A DNA stretch of 64,000 nt, from NCBI RefSeq assembly GCF_001008165.2, contig NZ_CP011452.2:3162001-3226000 (forward strand), written 5' to 3'. Made by a program: the position numbers and the translations under genes. This stretch comes from Croceibacterium atlanticum. GTDB lineage: Bacteria > Pseudomonadota > Alphaproteobacteria > Sphingomonadales > Sphingomonadaceae. Numbering within the stretch: the stretch's first letter is position 1; each line of letters begins with the position of its first letter. The notes below the pieces were generated by a model. That model did not search any database. It was not told where the DNA came from and worked only from the letters and a program-made list of their open reading frames with translations. Positions 26,579 to 36,890 of the stretch are shown piece by piece.

Positions 26579-27229
26579 TCAGCGCATCAGTTCGCGCGCG
26601 AAATCGATCAGGCCAACCTGCCGCAGACGGCGCAACCGCTCCGCCTCCAGGATCATCCTCACCTTGTGGAAGCAATGATCGATATCGTCATTGATGACGA
26701 CATAATCATAAGCGTCCCAATGGCTGATTTCGGACTTGGCGCGGGCCATCCGGCCGCGGATCACTTCCTCGCTGTCAGTCCCGCGTGAGCGCAGGCGTTT
26801 CTCCAGCGCATCGATGCTGGGCGGCAGCAGGAACACGCGGACCACATCGCCCTGCGCGCGCTGGTAAAGCTGCTGGGTGCCCTGCCAGTCGATATCGAAG
26901 ATGTAATCCTGTCCGTTCTTCAATCCTGCGCGAATTTCCGCGCGCGGCGTGCCGTAACAATTGCCGAACACTTCCGCATATTCGAGAAAGGCATCCTCCT
27001 CCACCATCCGGTCGAAACCGGCCTGGTTCATGAAGAAATAATCCTTCCCGTCCACTTCGCCCGGCCGCATCGGGCGGGTGGTTGCGGAAACGGACATTCT
27101 CAGCCGATCGCCTTCCTCCGCCATCAGGCGGCGGGCGATCGTCGTCTTCCCGGCACCCGACGGGGAAGAGAGAATGAACATGAGCCCCCGGCGGGGCAGC
27201 GAACCTGTTTCAACTGGACTATCCGGCAT
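26579..27229 (-). CDS. gmk: Guanylate kinase
   Basis: 216 residues. Phosphorylates GMP to GDP. The P-loop SSPSGAGKTTIARRL, the GMP-binding SVSATTRPMRPGEVDGKDYFFM and YGTPRAEI, and DIDWQGTQQLYQ are all present. Normal length. It converges with the S8 protease gene, whose stop is only a few bases away. Confidence 0.98.
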   Translation of the reverse strand: MPDSPVETGSLPRRGLMFILSSPSGAGKTTIARRLMAEEGDRLRMSVSATTRPMRPGEVDGKDYFFMNQAGFDRMVEEDAFLEYAEVFGNCYGTPRAEIRAGLKNGQDYIFDIDWQGTQQLYQRAQGDVVRVFLLPPSIDALEKRLRSRGTDSEEVIRGRMARAKSEISHWDAYDYVVINDDIDHCFHKVRMILEAERLRRLRQVGLIDFARELMR

Positions 27230-27289
27230 GAGCGCTGTTGGCGCAGACCGGCATGTAAAATCAAGACTTGGGTCAGCGGAAGGCGGGAA

Positions 27290-27757
27290 TCATTTCCCGT
27301 CGGCGTTCCGGGCCATCTTGTTCAGCGCCTTGTCCCCCGCCGCACGCGCCTTGCGCCGGTTGCGGCCGCGATCGAACGCCACCTTGGCCAGCAGGCCGCC
27401 GCCCAGCAATACCATGCCAGGCACGGATTTGCTGGCCTGCCGCGCCACCGCCGCCGTGGCCAGCGCCCGCATTTTCGGGCGGCCTTCAATGATCGCGCGG
27501 GCCTTTTCCTCGTCAAAGCGGGCGCTCAACAGGCCGCGTTCCATGCTCCGTCGGAACAGGATCATCGCCACGCGCATACCCACATCGGCGATCAGCAGAT
27601 TGGTTGATTCATTGGGGCTGGGGCCGCGAACCTTGCGGATTCCCTGCTTCAATCCCTGTTTCGCCGAACCGACAGCCTTGCCCACGCGCCGCTTTTCCCG
27701 GCGCGTCTTGTCCGAAGCCTGATCGGCCAATTCGCCAGGTTCGATCGCGTCTGTCAT
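27290..27757 (-). CDS. Hypothetical basic protein
   Basis: 155 residues from the ATG at 27757. A charged start (QASDKTRREKRRVGKAVGSAKQGLKQGIRKV) is followed by helices (STNLLIADVGMRVAMILFRRSMERGLLSARF, AIIEGRPKMRALATAAVARQASKSVPGMVLLGGGLLAKVAFDRG) and a basic end. The middle has one moderately hydrophobic stretch. The frame is open upstream, but that part overlaps the SspB gene. I recognise no family. Confidence 0.65.
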   Translation of the reverse strand: MTDAIEPGELADQASDKTRREKRRVGKAVGSAKQGLKQGIRKVRGPSPNESTNLLIADVGMRVAMILFRRSMERGLLSARFDEEKARAIIEGRPKMRALATAAVARQASKSVPGMVLLGGGLLAKVAFDRGRNRRKARAAGDKALNKMARNADGK

Positions 27758-27809
27758 CCGGTCAGCCCCCGTTCTGGCAGCCGCCCCGCAATGCAAGAAG
27801 GCGGCTGGG

Positions 27810-28328
27810 TTATTTCTTGCGGCCGAAATCGACCGTGACGACGTTGGAGCCGTCCTCGCTCGAACCAACGCCTTCTTCGCGGCCCTGTTCCTTGCCGGAT
27901 TCGCCCGGCGCGTCATTTTCCGCATCGTCGTGCATGGTGGGTTCGGCATCGGCCACGGCGGCCTGGAATTGCAGGCCGAAATCAACCGCGGGATCGACAA
28001 AGGCCGTGATGGCCGAGAAGGGAATCTCCAGCTTTGCCGGAATCTGGTTGAAGGTCAGGCCGACGGAAAAGCCTTCTTCCTCGACAGCGAGATCCCAGAA
28101 CTTGTTCTGGAGGACGATCGTCATTTCGTCGGGGAATCGTTCGCGCAGGTGGGAAGGGATATTCACCCCCGGCGCACCCGTCTTGAACGTCACGTAGAAA
28201 TGATGATTGCCCGGCAATGTGCCGCCGGAACGTTCAACCGAGCCGAGCACGCGACCGACCACGGCACGCAGCGCTTCCTGCACGATTTCGTCATATGGTA
28301 TCAGGCTGTCAGGCGTTTCGTCGCTCAT
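27810..28328 (-). CDS. sspB: SspB-type ClpXP adaptor
   Basis: 172 residues. Alphaproteobacterial SspB homologue that tethers ssrA-tagged or specific substrates to ClpXP. Recognised by [64 protein letters not shown], and [35 protein letters not shown]. The acidic disordered middle is followed by the short conserved C-terminal tail ([10 protein letters not shown]) that docks on the ClpX N-domain. Start at MSDETPDS. Confidence 0.92.
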   Translation of the reverse strand: MSDETPDSLIPYDEIVQEALRAVVGRVLGSVERSGGTLPGNHHFYVTFKTGAPGVNIPSHLRERFPDEMTIVLQNKFWDLAVEEEGFSVGLTFNQIPAKLEIPFSAITAFVDPAVDFGLQFQAAVADAEPTMHDDAENDAPGESGKEQGREEGVGSSEDGSNVVTVDFGRKK

Positions 28329-28414
28329 ATCGAGCCGATAGGTGGAGCCGTGTTCGCTCCCGGTCAAGCAGGAATGCTTGCACCATGGCGCGCCGTGCGT
28401 ATAGCGCGTGCCTC

Positions 28415-29008
28415 ATGCGTACAGGCCGGATAGCCCGAAAGACTGCGGAAACCGACATTCTCGTCGAGGTGAATCTCGATGGGTCGGGCAGTTATGAGAT
28501 TTCCACCGGAATCGGTTTTCTCGATCACATGATTGAACAGTTCAGCCGTCACTCGCTGATCGATGTGACGCTGAAGGTCGATGGCGATCTGCATGTGGAT
28601 CAGCACCACACCACGGAAGACAGCGCGATCGCGCTGGGCCAGGCGATACTGGATGCGCTGGGCGACAAGGCCGGTATCGGCCGATATGGCCATGCCTATT
28701 CGCCGATGGATGAAACGCTGGCCCGCGTGGCGCTGGATATTTCCGGCCGCCCCTATCTGGTGTGGAAGGCCGCCTTCACGCAGGAAAAGCTGGGCGAACT
28801 GGATACGGAACTGGTCGAACACTGGTTCCATTCGGTGGCGCAGGCCGCCGGAATTACCCTGCATATCGAACTGCTTTACGGCCAGAATAACCACCATGTG
28901 TGCGAAGCGATCTATAAGGGTTTCGCCCGCGCCATGCGCAGTGCAGTAGAACTCGATCCGCGCAAGGGTGGGGCCGTGCCTTCCACCAAGGGGCGGCTGG
29001 GTGGCTGA
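28415..29008 (+). CDS. hisB: Imidazoleglycerol-phosphate dehydratase
   Basis: 197 residues, monofunctional HisB. Metal-binding histidines appear in the paired repeats [49 protein letters not shown] and [18 protein letters not shown]. It catalyses the sixth step of histidine synthesis. Its stop overlaps the hisH GTG by eight bases, starting the hisBHAF run. The start ATG at 28415 is preferred over upstream in-frame codons. Confidence 0.97.
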   Translation: MRTGRIARKTAETDILVEVNLDGSGSYEISTGIGFLDHMIEQFSRHSLIDVTLKVDGDLHVDQHHTTEDSAIALGQAILDALGDKAGIGRYGHAYSPMDETLARVALDISGRPYLVWKAAFTQEKLGELDTELVEHWFHSVAQAAGITLHIELLYGQNNHHVCEAIYKGFARAMRSAVELDPRKGGAVPSTKGRLGG

Positions 29009-29633
29009 AGCCATTGCCCTGATCGATTACGGCGCCGGCAATCTCCATTCCGTTCATAACGCGCTGAAGGCAGCGGGTGCCGAACGGATCGCGGTTACGG
29101 CCGATCCGGATATCGTGCGCGGCGCGCAGCGCATCGTTCTGCCGGGCGTGGGTTCGTTCCGCGCCTGCGCCCATGGGCTGAAGGCGATCCCCGGCCTGGT
29201 GCAGGCGATGGAAGAACGCGTGCTGGATGACGGCGTGCCCTTCCTCGGCATTTGCGTGGGCATGCAATTGCTTGCCACGCGCGGGCTCGAACATGGCAGC
29301 ACGCCCGGCCTCGGCTGGATCGAAGGGGAAGTGCACATGATCGAACGCACCGATCCTGCCGTGAAAGTGCCGCATATGGGCTGGAACGATGTCGTCCCCA
29401 CTCCGCATCATGACGGGGCGGCCCTGATCGAACCGGGCGAAGCCTATTTCCTGCATTCCTATTTCTTCCAGCCCGAAAACGGGCGGGATATCGCCGCCAT
29501 GACCGACCATGGCGGGGGGCTGGTCGCCGCCGTCGCGCGCGACAATATGGTTGGCGTCCAATTCCACCCGGAAAAGAGCCAGCGTTACGGTCTGGACCTG
29601 CTGGGCCGCTTTCTTGAATGGGATCCGTCATGA
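29001..29633 (+). CDS. hisH: Imidazole glycerol phosphate synthase, glutaminase subunit
   Basis: 210 residues from a GTG overlapping hisB. The class I glutamine amidotransferase triad is visible: Cys in [12 protein letters not shown] and His/Glu in [14 protein letters not shown]. The subunit feeds ammonia to HisF, encoded two genes downstream. It overlaps the hisA start by four bases. Confidence 0.97.
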   Translation: MAEAIALIDYGAGNLHSVHNALKAAGAERIAVTADPDIVRGAQRIVLPGVGSFRACAHGLKAIPGLVQAMEERVLDDGVPFLGICVGMQLLATRGLEHGSTPGLGWIEGEVHMIERTDPAVKVPHMGWNDVVPTPHHDGAALIEPGEAYFLHSYFFQPENGRDIAAMTDHGGGLVAAVARDNMVGVQFHPEKSQRYGLDLLGRFLEWDPS

Positions 29634-30358
29634 TCATCTTTCCCGCCATCGATCTCAAGGGTGGCCAGGTCGTTCGCCTGGCGGAAGGCGATATGGACCG
29701 GGCGACCATCTATGGTGACGATCCCGCCGCGCAGGCCCGCATCTTTGCCGATGCCGGGGCGCAGCATCTGCATGTCGTCGATCTTGACGGAAGCTTCGCC
29801 GGACGCGCGGAAAACCGGGAAGCGGTGGAAGCGATTGTCGAGGCGTTTCCCGGCTATGTCCAACTGGGCGGCGGCATTCGCGATGCCAGCGCCGTGGAAG
29901 GCTGGTTCAAGCTTGGCGTGGCCCGCGTGGTCATGGGCTCGGCCGCGCTGAAGAACCCGGAATTCGTGAAGGATATGGCCCGCGAATGGGAAGGCGGTAT
30001 CGTCGTGGCAGTCGATGCGCGCGACGGGATGGTCGCGACCGAAGGCTGGGCGGAAGTGTCCGACGTGCCCGTGGCGGACCTTGCCCGCCGGTTCGAAGAT
30101 GCGGGCGTTGCCAGCCTGCTGTTCACCGATATCGGCCGCGACGGAATGCTGAAGGGCTGCAATGTGCAGGCAACGGTGGATCTGGCGCGCCAGACGGACT
30201 TGCCCGTGATCGCCAGTGGCGGGGTGAAGGGGCTGGACGATATTCACATGCTGTCCCTGCACGCACAGGACGGGATCGAAGGGGTGATCACCGGCCGTGC
30301 GCTGTATGAAGGCCGGCTGGATCTTGCCGCGGCGCTGGCCATGGCGGAAAAGGCCTGA
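29630..30358 (+). CDS. hisA: ProFAR isomerase
   Basis: 242 residues, (beta/alpha)8 barrel with the two catalytic Asp residues in [16 protein letters not shown] and FTDIGRDGMLKG, and the two phosphate-binding blocks YVQLGGGIRD and VIASGGVKGLDD. Starts at the ATG overlapping the hisH stop. Confidence 0.97.
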   Translation: MIIFPAIDLKGGQVVRLAEGDMDRATIYGDDPAAQARIFADAGAQHLHVVDLDGSFAGRAENREAVEAIVEAFPGYVQLGGGIRDASAVEGWFKLGVARVVMGSAALKNPEFVKDMAREWEGGIVVAVDARDGMVATEGWAEVSDVPVADLARRFEDAGVASLLFTDIGRDGMLKGCNVQATVDLARQTDLPVIASGGVKGLDDIHMLSLHAQDGIEGVITGRALYEGRLDLAAALAMAEKA

Positions 30359-30361
30359 CCG

Positions 30362-30613
30362 ATGGTGCTTGCCGCTGCCCTTCTTGCCATGCTGGTCGCG
30401 CTCGCTTTGGCGCATGATATTTTTCGCCGCCGTGTCAGCTTCGGCGCGGTGATGGTTCGGCGCGACCGGACGCCGCGCGCATATTGGGCGCTGATCGCGC
30501 TTTCTGCGCTGTGTTTCGGCGCCTGCCTGGCGGTGCTGGTCGAACGGCTGGCGAACGAGCCGGTCTGCAATGGCGGCCCGCCCTGTCCCGTGGTCATTCT
30601 GGAATCGATATGA
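30362..30613 (+). CDS. Small membrane protein inside the his operon
   Basis: 83 residues. Two hydrophobic helices ([20 protein letters not shown] and [24 protein letters not shown]) with a basic loop between ([21 protein letters not shown]) and a C-terminal Cys pair ([11 protein letters not shown]). It begins three bases after hisA and its stop overlaps the hisF start (ATGA), so it is translationally coupled to both. Similar small membrane proteins occur in sphingomonads, but their role is unknown; nothing ties it to histidine chemistry. Confidence 0.8.
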   Translation: MVLAAALLAMLVALALAHDIFRRRVSFGAVMVRRDRTPRAYWALIALSALCFGACLAVLVERLANEPVCNGGPPCPVVILESI

Positions 30614-31371
30614 CGGTCCGGGTCAGAGTCATACCGTGTCTGGACGTGGCCGATGGCCGCGTGGTGAAGGGCGTCAATTTCGTCGACCTGAAGGATGCCG
30701 GCGATCCGGTGGAGCAGGCCCGCGCCTATGACGCGGCCGGGGCTGACGAATTATGCTTTCTGGATATTTCCGCCAGCCATGAAGGGCGGGGCACCTTGCT
30801 GGATATCGTCCAGCGCACGGCGGAAGTCTGTTTCATGCCTTTCACCGTGGGCGGGGGTGTGCGCACGGTGGAAGATGCGCGGGCCCTGCTGCTGGCCGGG
30901 GCGGACAAGGTGGCGGTCAATTCCGCCGCCGTGGCACGGCCCGAAGTGGTTTCCGATATTGCCGAACGGATGGGCAGCCAATGCGTCGTCGCTTCCGTCG
31001 ATGCGCGGCGAACCGGGCCGGGGAAATGGGAAATATTCACCCATGGCGGCCGCCGCCCGACCGGGATCGACGCGGTGGACCATGCGGTGAAACTGGCTGA
31101 TCTCGGCGCGGGTGAATTGCTGGTCACGTCCATGGACGGAGACGGAACGCAAAAGGGCTATGATCTCCAGCTGACCCGCGCGATTGCCGATGCGGTTTCA
31201 GTCCCGGTGGTCGCCAGCGGCGGCGTCGGAACGCTCCAGCATCTTGTGGAAGGTGTGACGGAAGGCCATGCCAGCGCGGTTCTGGCCGCGTCGATCTTCC
31301 ATTTCGGCACTTATTCCATAGCCGATGCCCATGCAGCATTGCGCGCTGCGGGCCTTCCGGCGCGTAGCTGA
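30610..31371 (+). CDS. hisF: Imidazole glycerol phosphate synthase, cyclase subunit
   Basis: 253 residues. HisF barrel with the catalytic Asp residues in [15 protein letters not shown] and [10 protein letters not shown], and phosphate-binding blocks FTVGGGVRT and VVASGGVGT. It pairs with HisH to make imidazole glycerol phosphate and AICAR. Confidence 0.97.
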   Translation: MTVRVRVIPCLDVADGRVVKGVNFVDLKDAGDPVEQARAYDAAGADELCFLDISASHEGRGTLLDIVQRTAEVCFMPFTVGGGVRTVEDARALLLAGADKVAVNSAAVARPEVVSDIAERMGSQCVVASVDARRTGPGKWEIFTHGGRRPTGIDAVDHAVKLADLGAGELLVTSMDGDGTQKGYDLQLTRAIADAVSVPVVASGGVGTLQHLVEGVTEGHASAVLAASIFHFGTYSIADAHAALRAAGLPARS

Positions 31372-31453
31372 TCGTCGGAATTTTTTACAAACGGATGTAG
31401 GGCGTCTTTCGCGTTAACCTTCCTGTCCGTGTGATTGCGTCGTTTTTTGGCTG

Positions 31454-31469
31454 TGGCACGGTGTTTGCG
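31454..31469 (+). promoter_or_regulatory. Sigma-54 (RpoN) type -24/-12 promoter
   Basis: TGGCACGGTGTTTGCG has the invariant GG and GC at exactly the -24/-12 spacing (ten bases between) and matches the TGGCAC-N5-TTGC consensus fully. It precedes the PEP-CTERM-like gene; the start codon lies only 13 bases after it, so transcription would begin almost at the ATG. Confidence 0.6.
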
Positions 31470-31481
31470 TAAAGATTTGCG

Positions 31482-31646
31482 ATGGGTCGATTTTCTGCAA
31501 TCTGCTGCGCCTTGATCGCGCTTTCCGCTTCGCCTGCTCATGCGCAGGCAGGTCTTGCCGTTCCCGAAGGATCGCATCTGACGCTGTTCGCGCTTGGCGT
31601 GCTGGGCGTGATTATAGGGCGGGGCATCGCCAGCAAGCGTCGCTGA
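31482..31646 (+). CDS. PEP-CTERM-like microprotein
   Basis: 54 residues, too short for most gene callers. It is little more than an N-terminal signal peptide (FSAICCALIALSASPAHAQA) joined to a C-terminal tripartite sorting signal: V-P-E-G-S, a hydrophobic helix (LTLFALGVLGVIIG) and a basic end (RGIASKRR). That layout matches PEP-CTERM tails recognised by exosortase, with Gly in place of the usual second Pro. The sigma-54-type promoter upstream supports it, since PEP-CTERM genes are often RpoN-controlled. No exosortase gene is in the window. Alternative: a small two-helix membrane protein. Confidence 0.65.
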   Translation: MGRFSAICCALIALSASPAHAQAGLAVPEGSHLTLFALGVLGVIIGRGIASKRR

Positions 31647-31703
31647 GCGCTTTCATGCGCGGACCCGCTTGACGAGCGCATTGCGCTTGCCCATGCCCGG
31701 CGC

Positions 31704-32030
31704 ATGGATATGCCAGGCGATACGCTTTCCCGTCTCGAACAGACCATTGCCCAGCGCGCCAGTGCCGCGCCGGACCAGAGCTATGTCGCGCAGTTGAATG
31801 CGCGCGGCCTGCCGGTCATGGCCCGCAAACTGGGCGAAGAAGGGACTGAAACCGTTGTCGCCGCCCTTTCGGGCAGCCGGGAAGAACTGGTGGGCGAAGC
31901 GGCCGATCTGCTGTTTCACCTGATGGTCCTGCTGGGCGCCAAGGACGTGAAACTGTCCGAAGTCATGGCGGAACTGGACCGGCGGGAAGGGACATCCGGC
32001 CTGGTGGAAAAAGCCGCGAGGAAAGCGTGA
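31704..32030 (+). CDS. hisE: Phosphoribosyl-ATP pyrophosphatase
   Basis: 108 residues. All-alpha MazG-like HisE: LSRLEQTIAQRASAAPDQSYVAQLNARGLPVMARKLGEEGTETVVAALSGSREELVGEAADLLFHLMVLLGAKDVKL, with the acidic E-E-x-x-E and E-x-x-D metal sites. Its stop overlaps the HIT gene start. Confidence 0.95.
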   Translation: MDMPGDTLSRLEQTIAQRASAAPDQSYVAQLNARGLPVMARKLGEEGTETVVAALSGSREELVGEAADLLFHLMVLLGAKDVKLSEVMAELDRREGTSGLVEKAARKA

Positions 32031-32407
32031 TGCCGATCGACCCGACCCAGCCTTATGATCCCGACAATATCTTCGCCCGGATCCTGCGCGGGGAAATCCC
32101 GTGCAACAAGGTGTATGAGGATGAATGGTCGCTGGCATTCCACGACATTTCGCCCCAGGCGCCGGTGCACATACTGGTCGTGCCCAAGGGGGAATGGGTC
32201 AGCTGGGACGATTTTTCCGCGAAAGCATCGGCGGAAGAGATTGCCGGCTTCGTGCGTGCCGTCGGCCATGTCGCGCGCGAACATGGGCTGGTAGAGCCCG
32301 GATACCGGATGCTGGCCAATATCGGCGCTCATGGCGGGCAGGAAGTTCCGCACCTGCACGTCCACCTGTTCGGCGGTGGTCCGCTGGGGCGGATGATCGC
32401 CGTCTAG
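32030..32407 (+). CDS. HIT-family (Hint-like) nucleotide-binding protein
   Basis: 125 residues. Histidine triad motif HLHVHLFGG at the C-terminal side, with DNIFARILRGEIPCNKVYEDEWSLAFHDISPQAPVHILVVPKGE at the N-terminus. Hint-type purine phosphoramidase. It overlaps the hisE stop by a base, and this hisE-HIT linkage is common in alphaproteobacteria. An in-frame GTG one codon earlier (32027) is an alternative. Confidence 0.94.
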   Translation: MPIDPTQPYDPDNIFARILRGEIPCNKVYEDEWSLAFHDISPQAPVHILVVPKGEWVSWDDFSAKASAEEIAGFVRAVGHVAREHGLVEPGYRMLANIGAHGGQEVPHLHVHLFGGGPLGRMIAV

Positions 32408-32480
32408 AATCGCTCTGCCGCAAAACCGCGAAGATGGCGCTTGCCCCGTGAGTCGCGGGGGCGCTACTGCTGTCATCTCC

Positions 32481-32944
32481 ATGGCGCACCCCCAACCACC
32501 CTCGGGCCATTTCGAAGGCCGTCTGCATCTCTTTCCGGTGCGGGTCTATTACGAAGATACCGACCTGTCCGGTATCGTTTACCATGCCAATTACCTGCGC
32601 TGGTTCGAACGCGCGCGGTCGGACATGCTGCGCCTGCTGGATATAAACCAGCGTGCAGCCCTGGAGGCTGGAGAGGGAAATTACGCGGTCGCCGACATCG
32701 CGATACGATTTGCTCTCCCGGCGCGGCTGGATGACGCTATAATCATTGAAACACGGGCCACGGAACTGCGCGCGGCCAGCGTGCGTTTGCAACAACGTGC
32801 CCTGCGTATGGATGGGGAGGAGAAGGTGCTTCTGGCCGAAGCTGATATTCGTGTGGGCTTCGTCAGTCCCCAAGGCCGCCCCCGCCGCCAACCCGCCGCC
32901 TGGCGGGATGCATTCGCTCCCCTACTCGACGTGAAAGACGCCGA

Positions 32945-32948
<4 letters not shown>
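32481..32948 (+). CDS. ybgC: Tol-Pal associated acyl-CoA thioesterase YbgC
   Basis: 155 residues from the ATG at 32481. Hot-dog fold with the YbgC catalytic block VYYEDTDLSGIVYHANYLRWFERARSDMLR. It hydrolyses short acyl-CoA or acyl-ACP and is linked genetically with tolQRAB. Its stop overlaps the tolQ start (ATGA). Confidence 0.93.
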
Positions 32949-33649
<701 letters not shown>

Positions 33650-33651
33650 CC

Positions 33652-34095
<444 letters not shown>

Positions 34096-34105
34096 CTCCG
34101 CCTCC

Positions 34106-34921
34106 ATGGCCGGTTTCGCCCATCTTTCGCGTGAAGAACGCATCGGTCTCGGCATTGCCGCGGCGGCGCATGTGGCGATCGTCGCCGTGCTGGTATTCTA
34201 TGACAAGTCGCCGCCTTCCATACCGCCGCCCGAACGGATGGAAGTGAGCCTGGCGGACGAGATCAGCCTGACCTCGACCGCGCCGGATCCAGCTGCCCAG
34301 CCGCAGGCCGTCGTGGCGCCCGAATTATCGCCGGAGCCCGCGCCGGTGCCGGAACCGAGCCCCGCCGTCACCGAAGAACGGCCGCAGCCGGTTACGCCTC
34401 CTCCGCCGCAGCCGCGCGTCGCCTCCACCCCCGCACCGGCGCCGCGCCCGACGGCGACCAGTCGCCCGCGGCCCACGCCCACGCCGACACCGCAGCCAAG
34501 CCCCACGCGGCAGGAACGCGCCGGCGGCAGCCGCATCGGATCCGACTTCCTGGAAGGCGCCGGTACGAGCGAGGGGGCGGACCGGGGGACGCAGGCGAGC
34601 GAATTCGGCGCGGCGGAGCGCGCCGCGCTGGCATCTGCGATCAACCGCCAGCTGAAGCCGCATTGGAGCGCGCCGCAAGGCGTCGATGCCGAAAAACTGG
34701 TGACCGTATTAAGCTGGGAACTGAACCGGGATGGCAGCCTGGCGGGTGCGCCCAGACTCGTGAGCCAGTCCGGTATTACCGATTCCAATCGCCCGCAGGC
34801 CAAATTACATGCAGAAAGGGCCATGCGTGCAGTTCAACTTGCGGCGCCGTTCAATCTGCCGGAAGAATTCTACGACAAATGGAAGCGCATTCGCGAATGG
34901 CGCTTCGACAGGAAATTGTGA
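34106..34921 (+). CDS. tolA: TolA-type energy transducer
   Basis: 271 residues from the ATG at 34106; an in-frame ATG at 34082 would overlap tolR. One membrane helix (GLGIAAAAHVAIVAVLVFY), a very Pro-rich linker (roughly residues 70-140, P-x-P and P-T-P runs replacing the usual helical domain) and a C-terminal domain (LASAINRQLKPHWSAPQGVDAEKLVTVLSWELNRDGSL, AERAMRAVQLAAPFNLPEEFYDKWKRIREWRFD). Connects TolQR to TolB/Pal across the periplasm. Confidence 0.88.
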   Translation: MAGFAHLSREERIGLGIAAAAHVAIVAVLVFYDKSPPSIPPPERMEVSLADEISLTSTAPDPAAQPQAVVAPELSPEPAPVPEPSPAVTEERPQPVTPPPPQPRVASTPAPAPRPTATSRPRPTPTPTPQPSPTRQERAGGSRIGSDFLEGAGTSEGADRGTQASEFGAAERAALASAINRQLKPHWSAPQGVDAEKLVTVLSWELNRDGSLAGAPRLVSQSGITDSNRPQAKLHAERAMRAVQLAAPFNLPEEFYDKWKRIREWRFDRKL

Positions 34922-34923
34922 TT

Positions 34924-36312
34924 ATGCTGAAGCCGATCCTTGCCTTCGCCCTGGTTGCTGTCGCCGCGCCTGCCGCCGCGCAGCAAGCCGCGCCTTCGGG
35001 TTCGCTGGACCTGCCGCCAGTGCAGGCGGAAAATGGCGATGAAGGCGGGCTGACCGGCTCCGTTACCGATGAAAATGCGTGGCAGGATCTTGGCATTGCC
35101 ATTCCTGCCTTCGCAACCAACCGCGATGTGCCGACGCCGGCCAATTCGCAGGGCACGGGCGCGCTGGGGCTGGAACTGTCGCGGGTGATCTTCAACGATC
35201 TGCGCAATAATGGCCTGTTCCGCCCGGTCGGCCCGGATGCCTTGCCGCGGCCGAACTATGAACAGATCACCGCCCCGGCATGGAATGTCTGGCGCGGCCG
35301 TTCGGCGGAAATGCTGGTCCATGGCTATGTCCGCGCGAACGATGATGGGCGGCTGACCGTGGGCTGCTATCTCTACGATGTGCAATTGCAGGATGAACTG
35401 GTGCGGGAAGGCTGGGTCGTGCAGCCCGCCGAATGGCGCCGCGCGGCGCATAAATGTTCCGACCTTGTCTATTCGCGCCTGTCCGGGGAAAGCCCGTTCT
35501 TCGATTCCAAGATCGCCTATATCGCGGAAACGGGGCCCAAGGATCGCCGGATCAAACGCCTGGCGATCATGGATTCCGATGGCGCCAATCATCGCTTCAT
35601 CACCAATGGCCAGGCGACGGCGCTGACCCCGCGTTATTCGCCCGACTATTCGCAGATCGTCTATCTCAGCTATCTCAACGGCAGGCCGCGCATCTATGTC
35701 TATGACATCGGCACTGGCCGCCAGACGCTGGTGACGCAGAGCGACAATGCCACCTTCGCTCCGCGCTGGTCGCCCGATGGGCGCTGGATTCTCTATTCCA
35801 TGGCCATTGCCGGCAATACCGATATCTATCGCGTCCCGGCGAGTGGGGGGCGCAGCGAAAAGCTGACCGATACGCCGGGCATCGACATTGGCGGATCCTA
35901 TTCGCCCGATGGCAGCCAGATCGTGTTCGAAAGCGACCGTTCCGGTTCGCAACAATGCTATGTCATGAATGCCGACGGCACCAATCAGCGCCGCATCAGC
36001 TTCTTTGGCGGACGCTGCGCGACGCCTGAATGGAGCCCGCGCGGTGACCAGATCGCCTTTACGCATATTGTCGGCGACCTGCGCGTTGCCGTGATGAGCC
36101 CGTCGGGCCGCAATATGCGCCATCTTACCGATGGCTGGCAGGACGAGGCGCCGACATGGGCGCCCAACGGCCGCATCGTGCAATTCTTCCGTACAGCCAG
36201 GGGATCGGGCGAAGGCTCGCTCTGGCAGGTTGATCTTACCGGCGAGAACGAGCGCAGGCTCCCCACGCCGGTTGGCGCGTCAGATCCGGCCTGGGGACCG
36301 GTTTTGCCGTAA
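34924..36312 (+). CDS. tolB: Tol-Pal system beta-propeller protein TolB
   Basis: 462 residues. Signal peptide (ILAFALVAVAAPAAAQ), D1 domain with LSRVIFNDLRNNGLFRPV, then six-bladed propeller repeats (YSPDYSQIVYLSYLNGRPRIYVYDIGTG, WSPDGRWILYSMA, YSPDGSQIVFESDRSG, WSPRGDQIAFTHI). Periplasmic, interacts with Pal and TolA. Start at the ATG three bases after the tolA stop. Confidence 0.96.
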   Translation: MLKPILAFALVAVAAPAAAQQAAPSGSLDLPPVQAENGDEGGLTGSVTDENAWQDLGIAIPAFATNRDVPTPANSQGTGALGLELSRVIFNDLRNNGLFRPVGPDALPRPNYEQITAPAWNVWRGRSAEMLVHGYVRANDDGRLTVGCYLYDVQLQDELVREGWVVQPAEWRRAAHKCSDLVYSRLSGESPFFDSKIAYIAETGPKDRRIKRLAIMDSDGANHRFITNGQATALTPRYSPDYSQIVYLSYLNGRPRIYVYDIGTGRQTLVTQSDNATFAPRWSPDGRWILYSMAIAGNTDIYRVPASGGRSEKLTDTPGIDIGGSYSPDGSQIVFESDRSGSQQCYVMNADGTNQRRISFFGGRCATPEWSPRGDQIAFTHIVGDLRVAVMSPSGRNMRHLTDGWQDEAPTWAPNGRIVQFFRTARGSGEGSLWQVDLTGENERRLPTPVGASDPAWGPVLP

Positions 36313-36371
36313 ATGCGTTTCCATCCCCAAGGGCCGCATCATTTTAAATAGTTAGTTGAGGAGGATAAGGC

Positions 36372-36890
36372 ATGCAGAAGAAGCTCGTTCTCGCCCTGAC
36401 CGCCACCAGCGCGCTTGCGCTCGCGGCCTGCGCAAAGAAAGCGCCCGAAGAATTGCCGCCGCCGCCGCCGACTGCGACCCCGGCGCCGACACCTGCCCCC
36501 ACGCCGACGCCCACGGGCCCGGTCCCGGGTACACAGGCGCATTTCTCGCAGGCAATGTCCGGCAAGGACACGATCTATTTCGATCTCGACAAGTACGATA
36601 TCGATGCACAGGATCAGGCCGCGCTGCGCGCTCAGGCTCAGTACCTGATGCAGTATTCGAACATCCGCGCCACGGTGGAAGGCCATTGTGACGAACGCGG
36701 CACGCGCGAATACAACCTCGCTTTGGGTGAACGTCGTGCGAATGCGGCCAAGAACTATCTGGTCAGCCTGGGCGTCCCGGCGACCCGCCTGACCGTGGTC
36801 AGCTATGGCAAGGAACGTCCTATTGCCCTTGGTTCCAACGAGGAAGCCTGGGCGCAGAACCGCCGCGCGGTTACTATCGTCCTGAACTGA
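36372..36890 (+). CDS. pal: Peptidoglycan-associated lipoprotein Pal
   Basis: 172 residues. Lipobox LALAACAKK, a Pro/Thr-rich linker (PPPPPTATPAPTPAPTPTPTG) and an OmpA-like peptidoglycan-binding domain (DTIYFDLDKYDIDAQDQAALRAQAQYLM, ATVEGHCDERGTREYNLALGERRANAAKNYLVSLGV). AGGAGGATAAGGC precedes the ATG. Confidence 0.96.
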   Translation: MQKKLVLALTATSALALAACAKKAPEELPPPPPTATPAPTPAPTPTPTGPVPGTQAHFSQAMSGKDTIYFDLDKYDIDAQDQAALRAQAQYLMQYSNIRATVEGHCDERGTREYNLALGERRANAAKNYLVSLGVPATRLTVVSYGKERPIALGSNEEAWAQNRRAVTIVLN

